Assembly: GCA_029251525.1 (NCBI GenBank)
Contig: JAQXDE010000032.1
Location: 248,001-312,000 of the forward strand
Source of the DNA: Saprospiraceae bacterium
GTDB taxonomy: Bacteria; Bacteroidota; Bacteroidia; Chitinophagales; Saprospiraceae
Reading direction: 5' to 3'
DNA: 64,000 nt
A model generated the notes under the pieces. That model was not told where the DNA came from. It did no database searches and saw only the letters and a program-made list of their open reading frames with translations. The position numbers and the translations under genes are program-made. Shown here in pieces: positions 18,094-27,698 of the stretch. Every line of letters begins with the position of its first letter. Position 1 is the first letter of the stretch.

Positions 18094-19330
18094 CAACTCA
18101 ATAGTTAATATTTTAGTCTCAATCAATAAAGAGCAACTTCAACAGGTAATTGGTCAACAATTACCTGTTGATCTTTTGAACCATTTCTCTCCAAAAAAAT
18201 TAAAGGAAATTCGGATCAGCGTCAGAAGAAAAGGAAATATAGATGTTACTGCTGAAAATAATAGTTTTAAATATAGAGTTCTTTTCGAACTTTTTGTCCA
18301 AAAAGATACCATGCTGGGAAATATGGATATGCTATTTGAAATTTATTTAGAATTTATAACTAAGTTCCTTTTTAAAGACAGTTGGGAATTAGCAACCCGT
18401 ACTCAAATAACTGGTTACCAATGGATTAAAAAACCTGAGTTGGACCTTGGAATATTTAATATTTCTCTTGAAAATACAGTTTTAAAAGCCATTCAAAGTA
18501 ATAAAGAAATACTTTGTAAAGAGGTCGATAATAAAATTAAAGAGATTGGAGATATTCGCACTAAATTGAATCAGATACTTTCTATTTTGCCCAATCCTAT
18601 TCCAACTCCATCAGACGAACAAGTCTGGTGGCAATGTAAAATGATCAAAACTTCCATTAGCCCACTCTTTGAAAAAGACGGATTTATTTATATAAAAACA
18701 GCTTTGGAAGCTAATACGGAATTTTCTTTTGGCAAACCTTTGGAAAAATTAACCACCGTCATAAAGGCTCCTGATATTGTTCCTGATATTGAGAAAGAAA
18801 GCCATCTGCAAACGCTACTTTCAATCACCTTTAAAACGGTAGAAAAATCTGCAATGAGGTGGTTACAAAAACAATCTTTTGAACTAAAAGGTCGAAAAAT
18901 TCAAATCGTAGCAGTTCGGATAAAACAAGCTAGACAACGATTAAAAATAACTATAAATCTAGAAGGAAGCTTTGAAGGAGAAATAATTTTAGTGGGGAAG
19001 CCTGTTTTTGATTCTTCAAAAAATGAGATTCAAATAAAGGAAATTGAATTAGATTTAAAAGGAAATAATTTTTTAAGCAAAACGATGGTTATCTTTTTAA
19101 GAAAAGTGATCGAAAATAAAATTTCAACCTTGTTAAATTTTCCTATTCAAAAATCAATTGACCTCATGAACCAAAAAGTAAAATATATTCCATTTCAAAA
19201 TGGATTATTCGCGAAGGGAAAAATCAATACATTGAATATTCCTTTCATAAAAGTGCAAAGTGATTCTTTGATAATTTGTTTATCAGTAAAAGTAAACTTA
19301 CAAATAGGTTTAGAGCAAATACTCAAGTGA
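18080..19330 (+). CDS. DUF4403-like protein
   Basis: 416 residues, starting at TTG 18080 inside the 3' end of the DUF697 gene (14-bp overlap). No ATG lies near, so coupled initiation is the simplest reading. The sequence is beta-rich with amphipathic strands and conserved-looking spots such as TGYQWIKKPELDLGIFNISLEN and DEQVWWQCKMIKTSISPLFEKDGFIYI. This resembles the DUF4403 family, in which a short N-terminal beta-domain precedes repeats of a lipid-binding-like fold. There is no obvious signal peptide from this start, which is unusual: DUF4403 proteins are usually exported or anchored. The family call rests on pattern memory, not on a search. The neighbourhood suggests a membrane or envelope function shared with the DUF697 protein. 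Confidence 0.55.
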   Translation: MTNSNNSIVNILVSINKEQLQQVIGQQLPVDLLNHFSPKKLKEIRISVRRKGNIDVTAENNSFKYRVLFELFVQKDTMLGNMDMLFEIYLEFITKFLFKDSWELATRTQITGYQWIKKPELDLGIFNISLENTVLKAIQSNKEILCKEVDNKIKEIGDIRTKLNQILSILPNPIPTPSDEQVWWQCKMIKTSISPLFEKDGFIYIKTALEANTEFSFGKPLEKLTTVIKAPDIVPDIEKESHLQTLLSITFKTVEKSAMRWLQKQSFELKGRKIQIVAVRIKQARQRLKITINLEGSFEGEIILVGKPVFDSSKNEIQIKEIELDLKGNNFLSKTMVIFLRKVIENKISTLLNFPIQKSIDLMNQKVKYIPFQNGLFAKGKINTLNIPFIKVQSDSLIICLSVKVNLQIGLEQILK

Positions 19331-19451
19331 GATCTGCTCTAGCAAATGCAAAAAATAGTCACTTGCCTACGAATACTCATACCCGCTGAATCACCTTTTT
19401 ATTTTTTCCTAATTTGTATCCATTATGAAATTAAAAACGTTGAATTAATAA

Positions 19452-21860
19452 ATGCAAATTTTCAAAAAAATATATCACTTCATTTTTCAACAACACTCAC
19501 GTAAATCCAAAGTTATAATAGCACTATTATTTTTAGGTTATTGGATTTGTCTCCCCTCTCCTCTCTTCAATGACCCAACTTGTATGGTTTTGGAGGACAA
19601 AAATGGAAACCTTATTGGTGCTAGGATTGCAGCAGATGGACAATGGCGTTTTCCACAAATAGACTCTGTTCCTCGTAAATTTGCAAAAGCAATTATCACC
19701 TTTGAAGATAAGCGATTTTATAAGCATATTGGTTTTGATGCAAGAGCATTTCTTAGAGCAATCCAACAAAATATTTCCAATCAAGAAATAGTAAGTGGAG
19801 GAAGTACCTTGAGTATGCAAACCATTCGCATGTCTCGCAAAGGAAAGTCTCGAAATTTTTTCCAAAAAATTATAGAAACCATATTGGCAACTCGTTTGGA
19901 AATCAGTTATTCCAAAGAGGAAATTTTGGAAATGTATGCTTCTCATGCGCCCTTTGGAGGAAACGTGGTTGGCTTAGATGCAGCAGCATGGCGATACTAT
20001 AATAAGCCTCCTGAAAATTTGAGCTGGTCAGAAGCAGCGACCCTTGCAGTTCTTCCAAATAGCCCAGCATTAATCCATCCAGGACGTAATCGAAAACAGC
20101 TAAAATCCAAGCGTAATCGATTGATTGACAAAATGTTAAAACAAGGTTTTATTGATCGATTGACAGCTGACTTAGCAAAAGAAGAACCCCTTCCCGAGAA
20201 ACCTTTGGCAATTCCTAGACTGGCTCCTCATCTTTTGGATCAAGCTTACAAAGAGCATTTTTATGGTAAAAGGAATCAGCATACTTTGATCAAAACAACC
20301 ATTGATCAAAATTTACAAAAGCAAGTCAATGATATTTTAAAAAATCATCAACAAAATTTGCAAGGAAACGGTATTTTTAATGCGTGCGCATTTATCATTG
20401 AAATTGAAACTAATAATATTATCGCCTACGTCGGTAACATTCCTGGCGCTGGAAAGTCGCACGGAGAACAAGTTGACATCATTCAAGCACCTAGAAGCAC
20501 AGGAAGTATTTTAAAACCGTTTCTGTATAGCTTTATGTTGCAGGAAGGAGAGATTTTACCAGAGATGTTGATTCAAGATATTCCTACAACAATTGGAGGC
20601 TATCGCCCTGAAAATTTTCATCAAAATTATGATGGTCGAGTTCCCGCCAAACGGGCTATTATCCGTTCGCTTAATGTGCCTTTAGTAAAGATGCTACAAG
20701 AATACACTTACGAAAAATTCCATTTTGGTTTGAAAAATATTGGATTAACGACTTTAAATAAACCTCCAGATCATTATGGTCTGACTTTAATTCTAGGAGG
20801 TGCTGAGGCTAACCTTTGGGACGTGACTAGCACTTATGCTTCGATGAGTCGCACAGTTAATCACTTTCATAAAAATGATGGTCGTTATGATCGTAAGGAT
20901 TTTCAAAAGCCTAATTATGTTTTTGAAGACCACCATGAGCCTATGGCAAAAAAACAATTGGAATCAGAGCCTCCATTTTTTAGTGCTTCTGGAAGTTGGT
21001 TGGCATTTGATGCAATGCGAAATTTAGAACGACCAGACTCGGAAGGTAATTGGAAAAGTTTTTCATCGAGTAATACCATTGCTTGGAAAACTGGAACTAG
21101 TTTTGGTTTTCGAGATGCTTGGGCAGTCGGGGTAACACCAAAATACGCGGTCGGAGTTTGGGCTGGAAATGCAGATGGAGAAGGTCGCCCAGGGTTGATT
21201 GGAGTACGGGCTGCGGCACCTATACTTTTTGATATTTTTAGTTTGTTACCTTCTGGTAAATGGTTTGAGCAACCCGTAGATGAAATGGTGCAAATTCCAG
21301 TTTGTATAGAAAGTGGATACCGCGCTGCTTCGATTTGCAATATAGATAGCATGTGGGTTCCAGCAGCAGGCGTTAAAGCAACTTCTTGTCCTTTTCATCA
21401 AATGATAAACTTAGATAAAAATAATGGACTACAAGTCACCTCTGACTGCGAAAGTCCTTCAAATATGATGCATGTTTCTTGGTTTGTTTTACCACCTGTG
21501 GAAGAATATTATTTTAAGCCTCATCATGCATTTTATCAAACATTACCACCATTTCGTTTGGATTGCCAGACTGGAATCGCAGCAGCTACAAATAATCCAA
21601 TGCAACTTATTTATCCAAAGGAACTAACTAAGATTTTTGTTCCAGTTGATTTAGATGGAAAATTGAGTCGGACGGTTTTTAAAGTAGCACATCGAAATCC
21701 CTCGGAAACGATTCATTGGCATTTAGATGAAAGTTATTTAGGGAGCACATCTGATTTCCATGAAATGGAATTAAATCCTGAGAAAGGATATCATTTGTTG
21801 ACTTTAGTTGATAAAAAAGGAAATCGATTAGAAAGAAAGTTTCGCATTATTGGTAAATAA
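19452..21860 (+). CDS. pbpC: Penicillin-binding protein 1C (peptidoglycan glycosyltransferase/transpeptidase)
   Basis: 802 residues. One transmembrane helix (about 20-37) anchors it in the inner membrane. The GT51 glycosyltransferase domain carries the catalytic Glu85 in EDKRFYKH and GGSTLSMQ at 116-123. The transpeptidase domain has Ser352-x-x-Lys355 (SILK), Ser406-Leu-Asn408 and KTGT at 546-549. The C-terminal ~100 residues (SETIHWHLDESYLGSTSDFHEMELNPEKGYHLLTLVD) are the beta-sandwich that closes PBP1C proteins and separates them from PBP1A. The usual neighbour, an alpha-2-macroglobulin gene, is absent here. The upstream spacer of ~120 bp from the DUF4403-like gene is short, so they may share a transcript. 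Confidence 0.93.
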   Translation: MQIFKKIYHFIFQQHSRKSKVIIALLFLGYWICLPSPLFNDPTCMVLEDKNGNLIGARIAADGQWRFPQIDSVPRKFAKAIITFEDKRFYKHIGFDARAFLRAIQQNISNQEIVSGGSTLSMQTIRMSRKGKSRNFFQKIIETILATRLEISYSKEEILEMYASHAPFGGNVVGLDAAAWRYYNKPPENLSWSEAATLAVLPNSPALIHPGRNRKQLKSKRNRLIDKMLKQGFIDRLTADLAKEEPLPEKPLAIPRLAPHLLDQAYKEHFYGKRNQHTLIKTTIDQNLQKQVNDILKNHQQNLQGNGIFNACAFIIEIETNNIIAYVGNIPGAGKSHGEQVDIIQAPRSTGSILKPFLYSFMLQEGEILPEMLIQDIPTTIGGYRPENFHQNYDGRVPAKRAIIRSLNVPLVKMLQEYTYEKFHFGLKNIGLTTLNKPPDHYGLTLILGGAEANLWDVTSTYASMSRTVNHFHKNDGRYDRKDFQKPNYVFEDHHEPMAKKQLESEPPFFSASGSWLAFDAMRNLERPDSEGNWKSFSSSNTIAWKTGTSFGFRDAWAVGVTPKYAVGVWAGNADGEGRPGLIGVRAAAPILFDIFSLLPSGKWFEQPVDEMVQIPVCIESGYRAASICNIDSMWVPAAGVKATSCPFHQMINLDKNNGLQVTSDCESPSNMMHVSWFVLPPVEEYYFKPHHAFYQTLPPFRLDCQTGIAAATNNPMQLIYPKELTKIFVPVDLDGKLSRTVFKVAHRNPSETIHWHLDESYLGSTSDFHEMELNPEKGYHLLTLVDKKGNRLERKFRIIGK

Positions 21861-21933
21861 GACCTGATGTTAAGTTTATCGTTTTACCTCGTAAGTTATC
21901 AAAATGGACAATCTAGATCTTTACCTAAAGAAT

Positions 21934-22058
21934 AATCACCTACAGCTGAAAACTAATTTAGCTGTAGGTGATTGTAAAATACTATGCGAAAACTAAACAA
22001 TTTAAATATACGTTGCCTTTTTTACGTAGGAAATATATTAATAATTATTGATTCCTAA
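21934..22058 (+). repeat. Tandem hairpin element A (hairpin plus MRKL-type mini-ORF)
   Basis: A perfect 14-bp stem (21934-21947 with 21960-21973, AATCACCTACAGCT and its complement) closes a 12-nt loop. Ten nucleotides later comes TACTATGCGAAAACT, the flank shared with elements B and C. An ATG at 21984 opens a 24-codon frame (MRKLNNLNI...) that ends at 22058. Of the three copies this is the most diverged downstream of the flank. It follows pbpC by about 70 bp and could also act as its terminator, although no T-run follows. Confidence 0.7.
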
Positions 22059-22277
22059 TTTATGTGAACGTTAGATTTCTTTCAGCAAATGGTTTTACAA
22101 TTTTCATTGTTGACTGATCTTATCCAAATGTATTAATTTTAGAATATTATCATTCGAATAAAATATATCAAATCAGTCTAATATAAGATTAAAATTCTGT
22201 TTTTTTTGCTGTTAAAAGAATTGGAGAAATCGAAAACGGCAAGATTGAAAAATGGAATTTCACAAAAAGGCAAAAAA

Positions 22278-22345
22278 TTTCCTACACTTTAAAAGGGAAA
22301 AGAAAGTGTAGGAAAATTAAACATACTATGAGAAAACTAATGTAA
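22278..22345 (+). repeat. Tandem hairpin element B
   Basis: A 13-bp stem (22278-22290 with 22303-22315, TTTCCTACACTTT and its complement) has a 12-nt loop AAAAGGGAAAAG. It is followed by ATTAAACATACTATGAGAAA. The mini-ORF at 22328 stops after MRKLM. On the minus strand the stem runs into ATTTTTTG, so it can also work as a minus-strand terminator. Sequence further downstream (22360-22440) resembles the downstream part of element C. Confidence 0.7.
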
Positions 22346-22479
22346 TATAGGGCACAGAATACGTTCTAAAAACCTATTTTTACGAAATGGAGGTGGAATC
22401 AACTGAAGTGGTACTAATTATTTAGGAAACGGTAAATAAGGAATGGAGTATATACTATCTTTCAATAAAGGAAAAAAAT

Positions 22480-22617
22480 TTCCTGCATCTCAGGAGGGAG
22501 CAAGATGCAGGAAGATTAAACAAACATACTATGAGAAAACTCCTGCAATATATAGCGAGTTTATTTAATATCATATACAAAATGACAGAGTGGAATGAAA
22601 TTATTAGAAAGCGGTAG
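22480..22617 (+). repeat. Tandem hairpin element C; also minus-strand terminator of the kinase gene
   Basis: An 11-bp stem (22480-22490 with 22503-22513, TTCCTGCATCT and its complement) has a 12-nt loop containing AGGAGGGAG. The shared flank ACATACTATGAGAAAACT ends the hairpin block. An ATG at 22531 opens a 28-codon frame (MRKLLQYIASLFNII...) ending at 22617, too short to trust as a gene. On the minus strand the hairpin is followed by a T-rich tract (ATTTTTTTCC) and sits 135 bp beyond the kinase stop, so it is also a good terminator for that gene. Confidence 0.65.
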
Positions 22618-22648
22618 ATACCATTTAGATAACGGATTTTAATATTAG

Positions 22649-24565
22649 TTAAATTTTAATTTGAAGGTCAATAATTGGTATTTTTACTTCAACTCGTGTT
22701 CCAATACCTTTTCCTTTTGTATCTCGTAAATCAATGGTCTTGACATGAAACCCTTTTTTGTGAGACTTCTGCAAAATTCTTAATCGTTGTTCAGTTATAC
22801 TTGTGCCTCTTGATTTATGAGTTAAATGATAACCATCTTTTCTTTGACGCTCTTTGGCAACTTCCCTTCCAATTCCATTATCTTGAATAACACACAAAAT
22901 AGTATCTTCATCAAATAAGGAAAAGTTTATTCTTACCAGACCTGATTCTACAGTTCTTAATCCATGCTCTATTGCATTTTCAACATATGGTTGAATGATC
23001 ATAGTTGGCATTCCCATAATATCTTCTTCTATGTCCTCACTCAAATTAATTTCATATTTGAGGAAATTTTCAAATCGTAATTTTTGATTCAGCAATAAGT
23101 AATCTTCTAAAAAATCTATTTCTTTTTCCAACGAAATCATTTCCAAATCTGAGTACTCCAAACTTTGTCTCATTAATTTCGCAAATTTGGCCAAATACTT
23201 TGTAGCAGATTCTGTTTGTTCTGAGGTGATAAAATTTTGAATACTGTTTAATGCATTGTACATAAAATGTGGATTCATTTGAGCACGCAAAGCTTTAAGT
23301 TGTAATCCAGTTGCCTGCAAACGTAACATCTTTGCTTCTTGTTCGCTTTTTTCAGTTTCATATTTTACTTGCATTTCCATCACTCCCCTTTCATTGACCT
23401 CTTCATTATGTCGTTCTTTTATCTCATTGTAAAGTTGTAAGTATTCGTATGCTGATTTAAAATTCTCTAAATCTGCGTGATACTCCGCGATGTGCTGACA
23501 AACATCAGAAAGTTGTTTTTGATCATTATCTGCAGCATATTCAAAAGCTTTAAAAAAATGACGTTCTGCCCTTGAGTGTCGATTCATTTCTGCATAAAGT
23601 CTCGCTTTCCAACATTCAATTCTGGAGAGGTTAGTTGAATTATCACCTTTTCTTTCAATATAGAGGTTTTCTGCTTTACCAAAAAGTTCAAGTGCAACCT
23701 CATAATTTTGTTTAAGATAATAGCAATAACCTAGATTGGCATATGCTCCAGCCCTTGCATCTTGAGAGATATCATCTTGAATCTGAATTGCTTTACTAAA
23801 AAATGATTCTGCACTATCATGCTCATCAAGTGATAAATATGATTTCCCAACATTCAAATAATGCCATGACATTCGAGTACGCATACCTATTGTTTCACAA
23901 AGGTTAGCACCTTTCAAATAGGCTTTTACGCTTTTTGTAGTATTCCCATTGTGCTCATAGATTCTTCCTAGTCCAGAATATATTAGAGTCAAAAAATAAT
24001 AATCTTTCAATGTTAATCGATGCTCTGCAGCAGTAATATTTTTTTCTGCCTCTAACAACAATTCAATTGCTCTAGCATAATTATTTACATGCAAACTCAA
24101 AAATCCTGAGCGACAAGTAATTCTTGCTTCCAATAAGTTATCAGGAAATGCTTTAAGTTTTTTAGCTGCTTCTTCGATAAAATATTTCGCCATCTCTCTT
24201 TTATCCAAATTCAAACAGGTACCAGAATAATCAATATAGGTATCTACTTGTTGCTGTATATCCCCGCGCTCCTCGACAATTTCTATAGACTTTTGGAAAT
24301 GCTGTTCGGCGAGTAAATAATTGTATAACTGATTCTCAATCAGTGCAGTATTTTTATGGTAGTTAAGTTCAAAATCAGGGTTGGGAATAAATAATAAAAT
24401 TTTAGCAATTTCAGCTAAACACTTTTGCCCTTTTCTAACATTTGTAAAAGTGTAATGACTCGCCAGTTGATCAAGCAAAACCAATCTTTGACGGCTTTCT
24501 TTTTGTTGTCCGAGTTGTCGTTCGAGCAATTTAATATTTGCTTTTTGATCTAGATGGGTGGTCAT
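22649..24565 (-). CDS. LytS-type sensor histidine kinase with N-terminal TPR repeats
   Basis: 638 residues with no signal peptide and no transmembrane helix, so it is predicted cytoplasmic. Residues ~1-390 are tetratricopeptide repeats (for example ARAGAYANLGYCYYLKQNYE). A coiled coil covers about 370-425. The HisKA_7TM-like dimerisation/phosphoacceptor block follows, with His433 in MNPHFMYNALNS. The HATPase domain has the N-box QPYVENAIEHGL and the G-box DNGIGR. This is the LytS/YehU-type kinase that partners LytTR regulators; the LytTR gene lies 3.6 kb upstream in the same orientation. Tandem hairpins (21934-22513) lie downstream. A soluble kinase with TPRs must receive its signal through partner proteins rather than directly from outside. 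Confidence 0.88.
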   Translation of the reverse strand: MTTHLDQKANIKLLERQLGQQKESRQRLVLLDQLASHYTFTNVRKGQKCLAEIAKILLFIPNPDFELNYHKNTALIENQLYNYLLAEQHFQKSIEIVEERGDIQQQVDTYIDYSGTCLNLDKREMAKYFIEEAAKKLKAFPDNLLEARITCRSGFLSLHVNNYARAIELLLEAEKNITAAEHRLTLKDYYFLTLIYSGLGRIYEHNGNTTKSVKAYLKGANLCETIGMRTRMSWHYLNVGKSYLSLDEHDSAESFFSKAIQIQDDISQDARAGAYANLGYCYYLKQNYEVALELFGKAENLYIERKGDNSTNLSRIECWKARLYAEMNRHSRAERHFFKAFEYAADNDQKQLSDVCQHIAEYHADLENFKSAYEYLQLYNEIKERHNEEVNERGVMEMQVKYETEKSEQEAKMLRLQATGLQLKALRAQMNPHFMYNALNSIQNFITSEQTESATKYLAKFAKLMRQSLEYSDLEMISLEKEIDFLEDYLLLNQKLRFENFLKYEINLSEDIEEDIMGMPTMIIQPYVENAIEHGLRTVESGLVRINFSLFDEDTILCVIQDNGIGREVAKERQRKDGYHLTHKSRGTSITEQRLRILQKSHKKGFHVKTIDLRDTKGKGIGTRVEVKIPIIDLQIKI

Positions 24566-24983
24566 TAATAACTTATTGATTTTAAATTTATTCCAAAAAT
24601 AAGTAGAATATTCTTAGTATTTGTATGGTAATGGTTAATTATTTTTCACCGAATAACATTTATCTCAATTTTTTTTGAGTTAAAAACCGCATCTATTTAA
24701 GCAAAAAACCAATGAAATAAAAATTTACATTAAATTGATAAATTTGCTGAGAATGAAGCTTATTTCAAAAGGGGATTTAGAATAGGAGATATTGTTTTGG
24801 AGATGACAATATTTGAGCAAAATGGTGTATTAAAGCGGTTGACGATCATAGTTTTAGAAATCATAAATGTCCTCCTTCCCTTTATTTTTCAAATAAAATT
24901 AACTGTACTCTTGTAAAAATTTCCTCTGCCCATTATCTAATACTTCCAAAGTAATGTTCTACTTAGCTAACACTCTATAAAAC
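24566..24983. other. Intergenic region between the TonB receptor and the kinase; one mini-ORF candidate
   Basis: Between the receptor terminator (24984-25017) and the kinase start (24565), about 420 bp. It is AT-rich and holds no gene long enough to rely on. The only notable item is the small minus-strand frame at 24760-24864, described separately. Confidence 0.6.
24760..24864 (-). CDS. Possible 34-codon peptide gene with strong Shine-Dalgarno (low confidence)
   Basis: The minus-strand ATG at 24864 is preceded by GGGAAGGAGG with a 6-nt spacing, a near-perfect Shine-Dalgarno sequence, which is rare in Bacteroidota. The frame codes for 34 residues (begins MISKTMIVNRFNTPFC, one Cys) and stops at 24760. 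It lies between the TonB receptor and the kinase, in the same orientation. No family is recognised, and a frame of this size can occur by chance. Confidence 0.25.
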   Translation of the reverse strand: MISKTMIVNRFNTPFCSNIVISKTISPILNPLLK

Positions 24984-25017
24984 AAAACTCACATAGAATT
25001 ATTTCTATGTGAGTTTT
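24984..25017 (-). terminator. Terminator of the TonB-receptor gene (25041-27470)
   Basis: A perfect 15-bp stem AAAACTCACATAGAA / TTCTATGTGAGTTTT closes a 4-nt loop (24999-25002). It lies 23 bp beyond the receptor stop, followed on the minus strand by GTTTT. Confidence 0.9.
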
Positions 25018-25040
25018 CATTTTTAAAATCTAATATTTTT

Positions 25041-27470
25041 TTACTTTTCTATTCTTTCCGCTTCATCCTCCAATCCAGTTTTCCTTTTTCTAGATTTCAC
25101 CAATTGATTTCCAAAATTATAACTAATACTTAAACTTACATTTCGACTATCCCATCTACCACTTCCCTCAGAAAATAAACCATTAAATACCGAATATCCA
25201 TTCCAACCTGATTGGTAAAAAACATCATTCGCACTTAATTTTAAATTAACTTGATCTTTTAAAATCCTCCGCTGTAATCCAAGATTCAATGCCCAACTTT
25301 CTTCATACTTAAATACTCCTCCCCAAACTCCTGGCCCTGAAAAATATCCAGAAATCTCAGCGGTGAAATTATTAGACAAATTAAATGAATGTTGCTGAAA
25401 AATGGAATAAGTAAATAATTGTACATCCACTATTGCCCCATCACCATAGTCTGCTTGATTATCAATATAGGAGGCACCTAAATTAAAAAAGGCATTCCAT
25501 TTCTTGGTAATTGCAAAAGGTAGACTTGCATTAAAACTCATGATTGTTTGATCAGTCAAATTAGCCCAAGAAATAAAATTTGCTCTATCGTCATTCTCAT
25601 CAGGTCCAATTAATCGAGTAATCTGATCTATGGTTTTACTATAAGCTATCTTGAAATTGTAACGAAATTTATAAGTGTATCCTAGTTCAATATTATTGAC
25701 TATCTCTGGAGACAAAGTAGGATTACCCTTTTGATAGGATAATTCACTCAACTGATTATTAAAAGGATTTAACACATTATAATCTGGTCGATCAATACGT
25801 CGGCTATAATTTAAAGCAAAACTATTTTGAGGAGAAACAGAATAAGTTATTCCAGCATTTGGGAACCAAGACAAATAATTGAGCTCAACAGGAGGCTCTT
25901 GTAAATTGATTAAAAACGCCTTTAAGTTTCCAGTTGCATCCGTTTGTTCTGCTCGGAGTCCTGCGGACAAATTGATTTTACCATTGAGGTTTCGGTTATA
26001 GCTAAAATACCCCGCATACACCTTTTCACTATATCTAAACGTATTTGATCTTATATCATTTAGAATTGACTCTCCATTTATTTCATCTGATACTCGAAAT
26101 GTATTGTCTGAAATAACTTGACTTATTTTGGCTCCTAATCCTAATTTTCCTCCTAAAAAATTAGTCTCATAATCAGTTTTCAAAGTATAAATATCAATAT
26201 CTGTTGGGGTCGAGAATCGACTAATATTTTCTGTCAATAAATTATTACTTAAATCATAATATCGATTGGGTTGGAACCGCTCAATTTCATTACTAAAGGT
26301 CCCATAATCTAAGTCAATATTCAAGCTCCGACTATTTTTTTGATCATTAAACCTATAATTCAAATTATAAGACAAACGACTTCTATTTGCATCTGCTTCA
26401 TTTTCAGCCACCAAAATGCTGTCAATTTGATTGGGTGTAATTGAATTTGATATTTTAATTTGGTTAGTCTCTGGATTAGCATCATCACTTTGTCCCCCAC
26501 TTATTAAGAACCCAATCGTATTTTTTTCATTAAGAAAAAAATCTGTACCTATTCTATAATAAAAAGCATCTGAAGAGCTTTTCATGTCATTTGTTTCCTG
26601 TAATCTAATATTGTTTTGGTTACTATTGAATATCATATCATGATATCCATTTCTGTTTCCAATTCCAAAATTTCCATATATGTTGTAATTATTATATCTA
26701 TAATTCCCCGTAAAACCTCCACTAGTTCTCCCCACTCTTCCTTGACTATGTGTTGCATTTATAGTTCCATTGGCACCAAGGCTTTTATCTTTTTTCAATC
26801 TTATATCAATGATACCAGCATTACCTTCCGCTTCATATTTTGCGCCAGGGTTTGTGATTATTTCAATTCGATCAATTTGCTCTGCAGGGATACCTTTTAA
26901 GTAATTGGTCAAATCATCACCAGCCATCGGTTGTCTCTTTCCATCAACATAAAGCAACACACCAGAGCGACCTAAAACATTAATGTTATTATTATTATCA
27001 ATAGTCACCGCAGGTGCTTTCCGAAGCAACTCAATGGCATCAGAACCAATACTATTGATTGTTCCTTGAACATTGAAGACAGTACGATCTGGTTTGATTT
27101 CTATCAATGCTCTTCTTGCTTTTACGGTTGCTTGAGTTAATTCTACAGATGAAGCTTGAAAAGAAAATATCCCTAAATCAAGTTGCTGTTCATCCATCAG
27201 ATAGATATCTTTTTGAATTACATCATCGTATCCAATAAAACTTGCTACAAAAAAATAATTACCAGCTGAAATATTAGACATAAGGAATTTACCATTGAGA
27301 TCTGAAATCTCAATTTTAACAACACTACTATCAGAGATGTTGTACAAAACAATATTAGCAAAAGAAACAGGTGTCTTTTCTATATCATAAAAAGTACCCT
27401 TTATGGATGCAGTTTGGGCAAAAACTGAAATTGTCAAAATTATAAATAGGAACGTAAAATATGATCGCAT
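25041..27470 (-). CDS. TonB-dependent receptor-like protein (outer-membrane beta-barrel family)
   Basis: 809 residues. A signal peptide (1-19, ending VFAQ) is followed by a carboxypeptidase-regulatory-like domain (about 22-110, ASIKGTFYDIEKTPVSFANI). A plug domain (about 125-225) includes RKAPAVTIDNNNNINVLGRSG and RIEIITNPGAKYEAEGNAGIIDIRLKK. The last ~580 residues are the beta-barrel family common in Bacteroidota (OMP_b-brl_3), containing LRAEQTDATGNLKAF and NYSRRIDRPDYNVLNPF. Barrels of this kind take up peptides or other ligands, but the substrate is unknown. A charged tail (SRKRKTGLEDEAERIEK) extends beyond the last strand. The gene is 288 bp downstream of the small peptide gene and ends in its own terminator. 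Confidence 0.88.
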   Translation of the reverse strand: MRSYFTFLFIILTISVFAQTASIKGTFYDIEKTPVSFANIVLYNISDSSVVKIEISDLNGKFLMSNISAGNYFFVASFIGYDDVIQKDIYLMDEQQLDLGIFSFQASSVELTQATVKARRALIEIKPDRTVFNVQGTINSIGSDAIELLRKAPAVTIDNNNNINVLGRSGVLLYVDGKRQPMAGDDLTNYLKGIPAEQIDRIEIITNPGAKYEAEGNAGIIDIRLKKDKSLGANGTINATHSQGRVGRTSGGFTGNYRYNNYNIYGNFGIGNRNGYHDMIFNSNQNNIRLQETNDMKSSSDAFYYRIGTDFFLNEKNTIGFLISGGQSDDANPETNQIKISNSITPNQIDSILVAENEADANRSRLSYNLNYRFNDQKNSRSLNIDLDYGTFSNEIERFQPNRYYDLSNNLLTENISRFSTPTDIDIYTLKTDYETNFLGGKLGLGAKISQVISDNTFRVSDEINGESILNDIRSNTFRYSEKVYAGYFSYNRNLNGKINLSAGLRAEQTDATGNLKAFLINLQEPPVELNYLSWFPNAGITYSVSPQNSFALNYSRRIDRPDYNVLNPFNNQLSELSYQKGNPTLSPEIVNNIELGYTYKFRYNFKIAYSKTIDQITRLIGPDENDDRANFISWANLTDQTIMSFNASLPFAITKKWNAFFNLGASYIDNQADYGDGAIVDVQLFTYSIFQQHSFNLSNNFTAEISGYFSGPGVWGGVFKYEESWALNLGLQRRILKDQVNLKLSANDVFYQSGWNGYSVFNGLFSEGSGRWDSRNVSLSISYNFGNQLVKSRKRKTGLEDEAERIEK

Positions 27471-27698
27471 ATTAATTTAATAAAAGAGGTTTAAAGTATG
27501 GAAATTGTGGTAAAATATGGACTTCAATATAGTTTAGTAGGTACTTAATAAGTTCATAAGGTTTTATACTAAAACTATTCCATAAGATTTCATGTAATTT
27601 CAATTAGAATACCCAAATTTAAAATAATATAAAAGTTAAATTTTTGGATGAAATGTGGAAACTGTGAGTAAAAAAAAATCAGGAGGGAATTTGACCAA

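Noticed and set aside
20915-21352. 145-codon frame antisense to pbpC
   Set aside because: Antisense to the transpeptidase domain with its catalytic motifs intact on the other strand.
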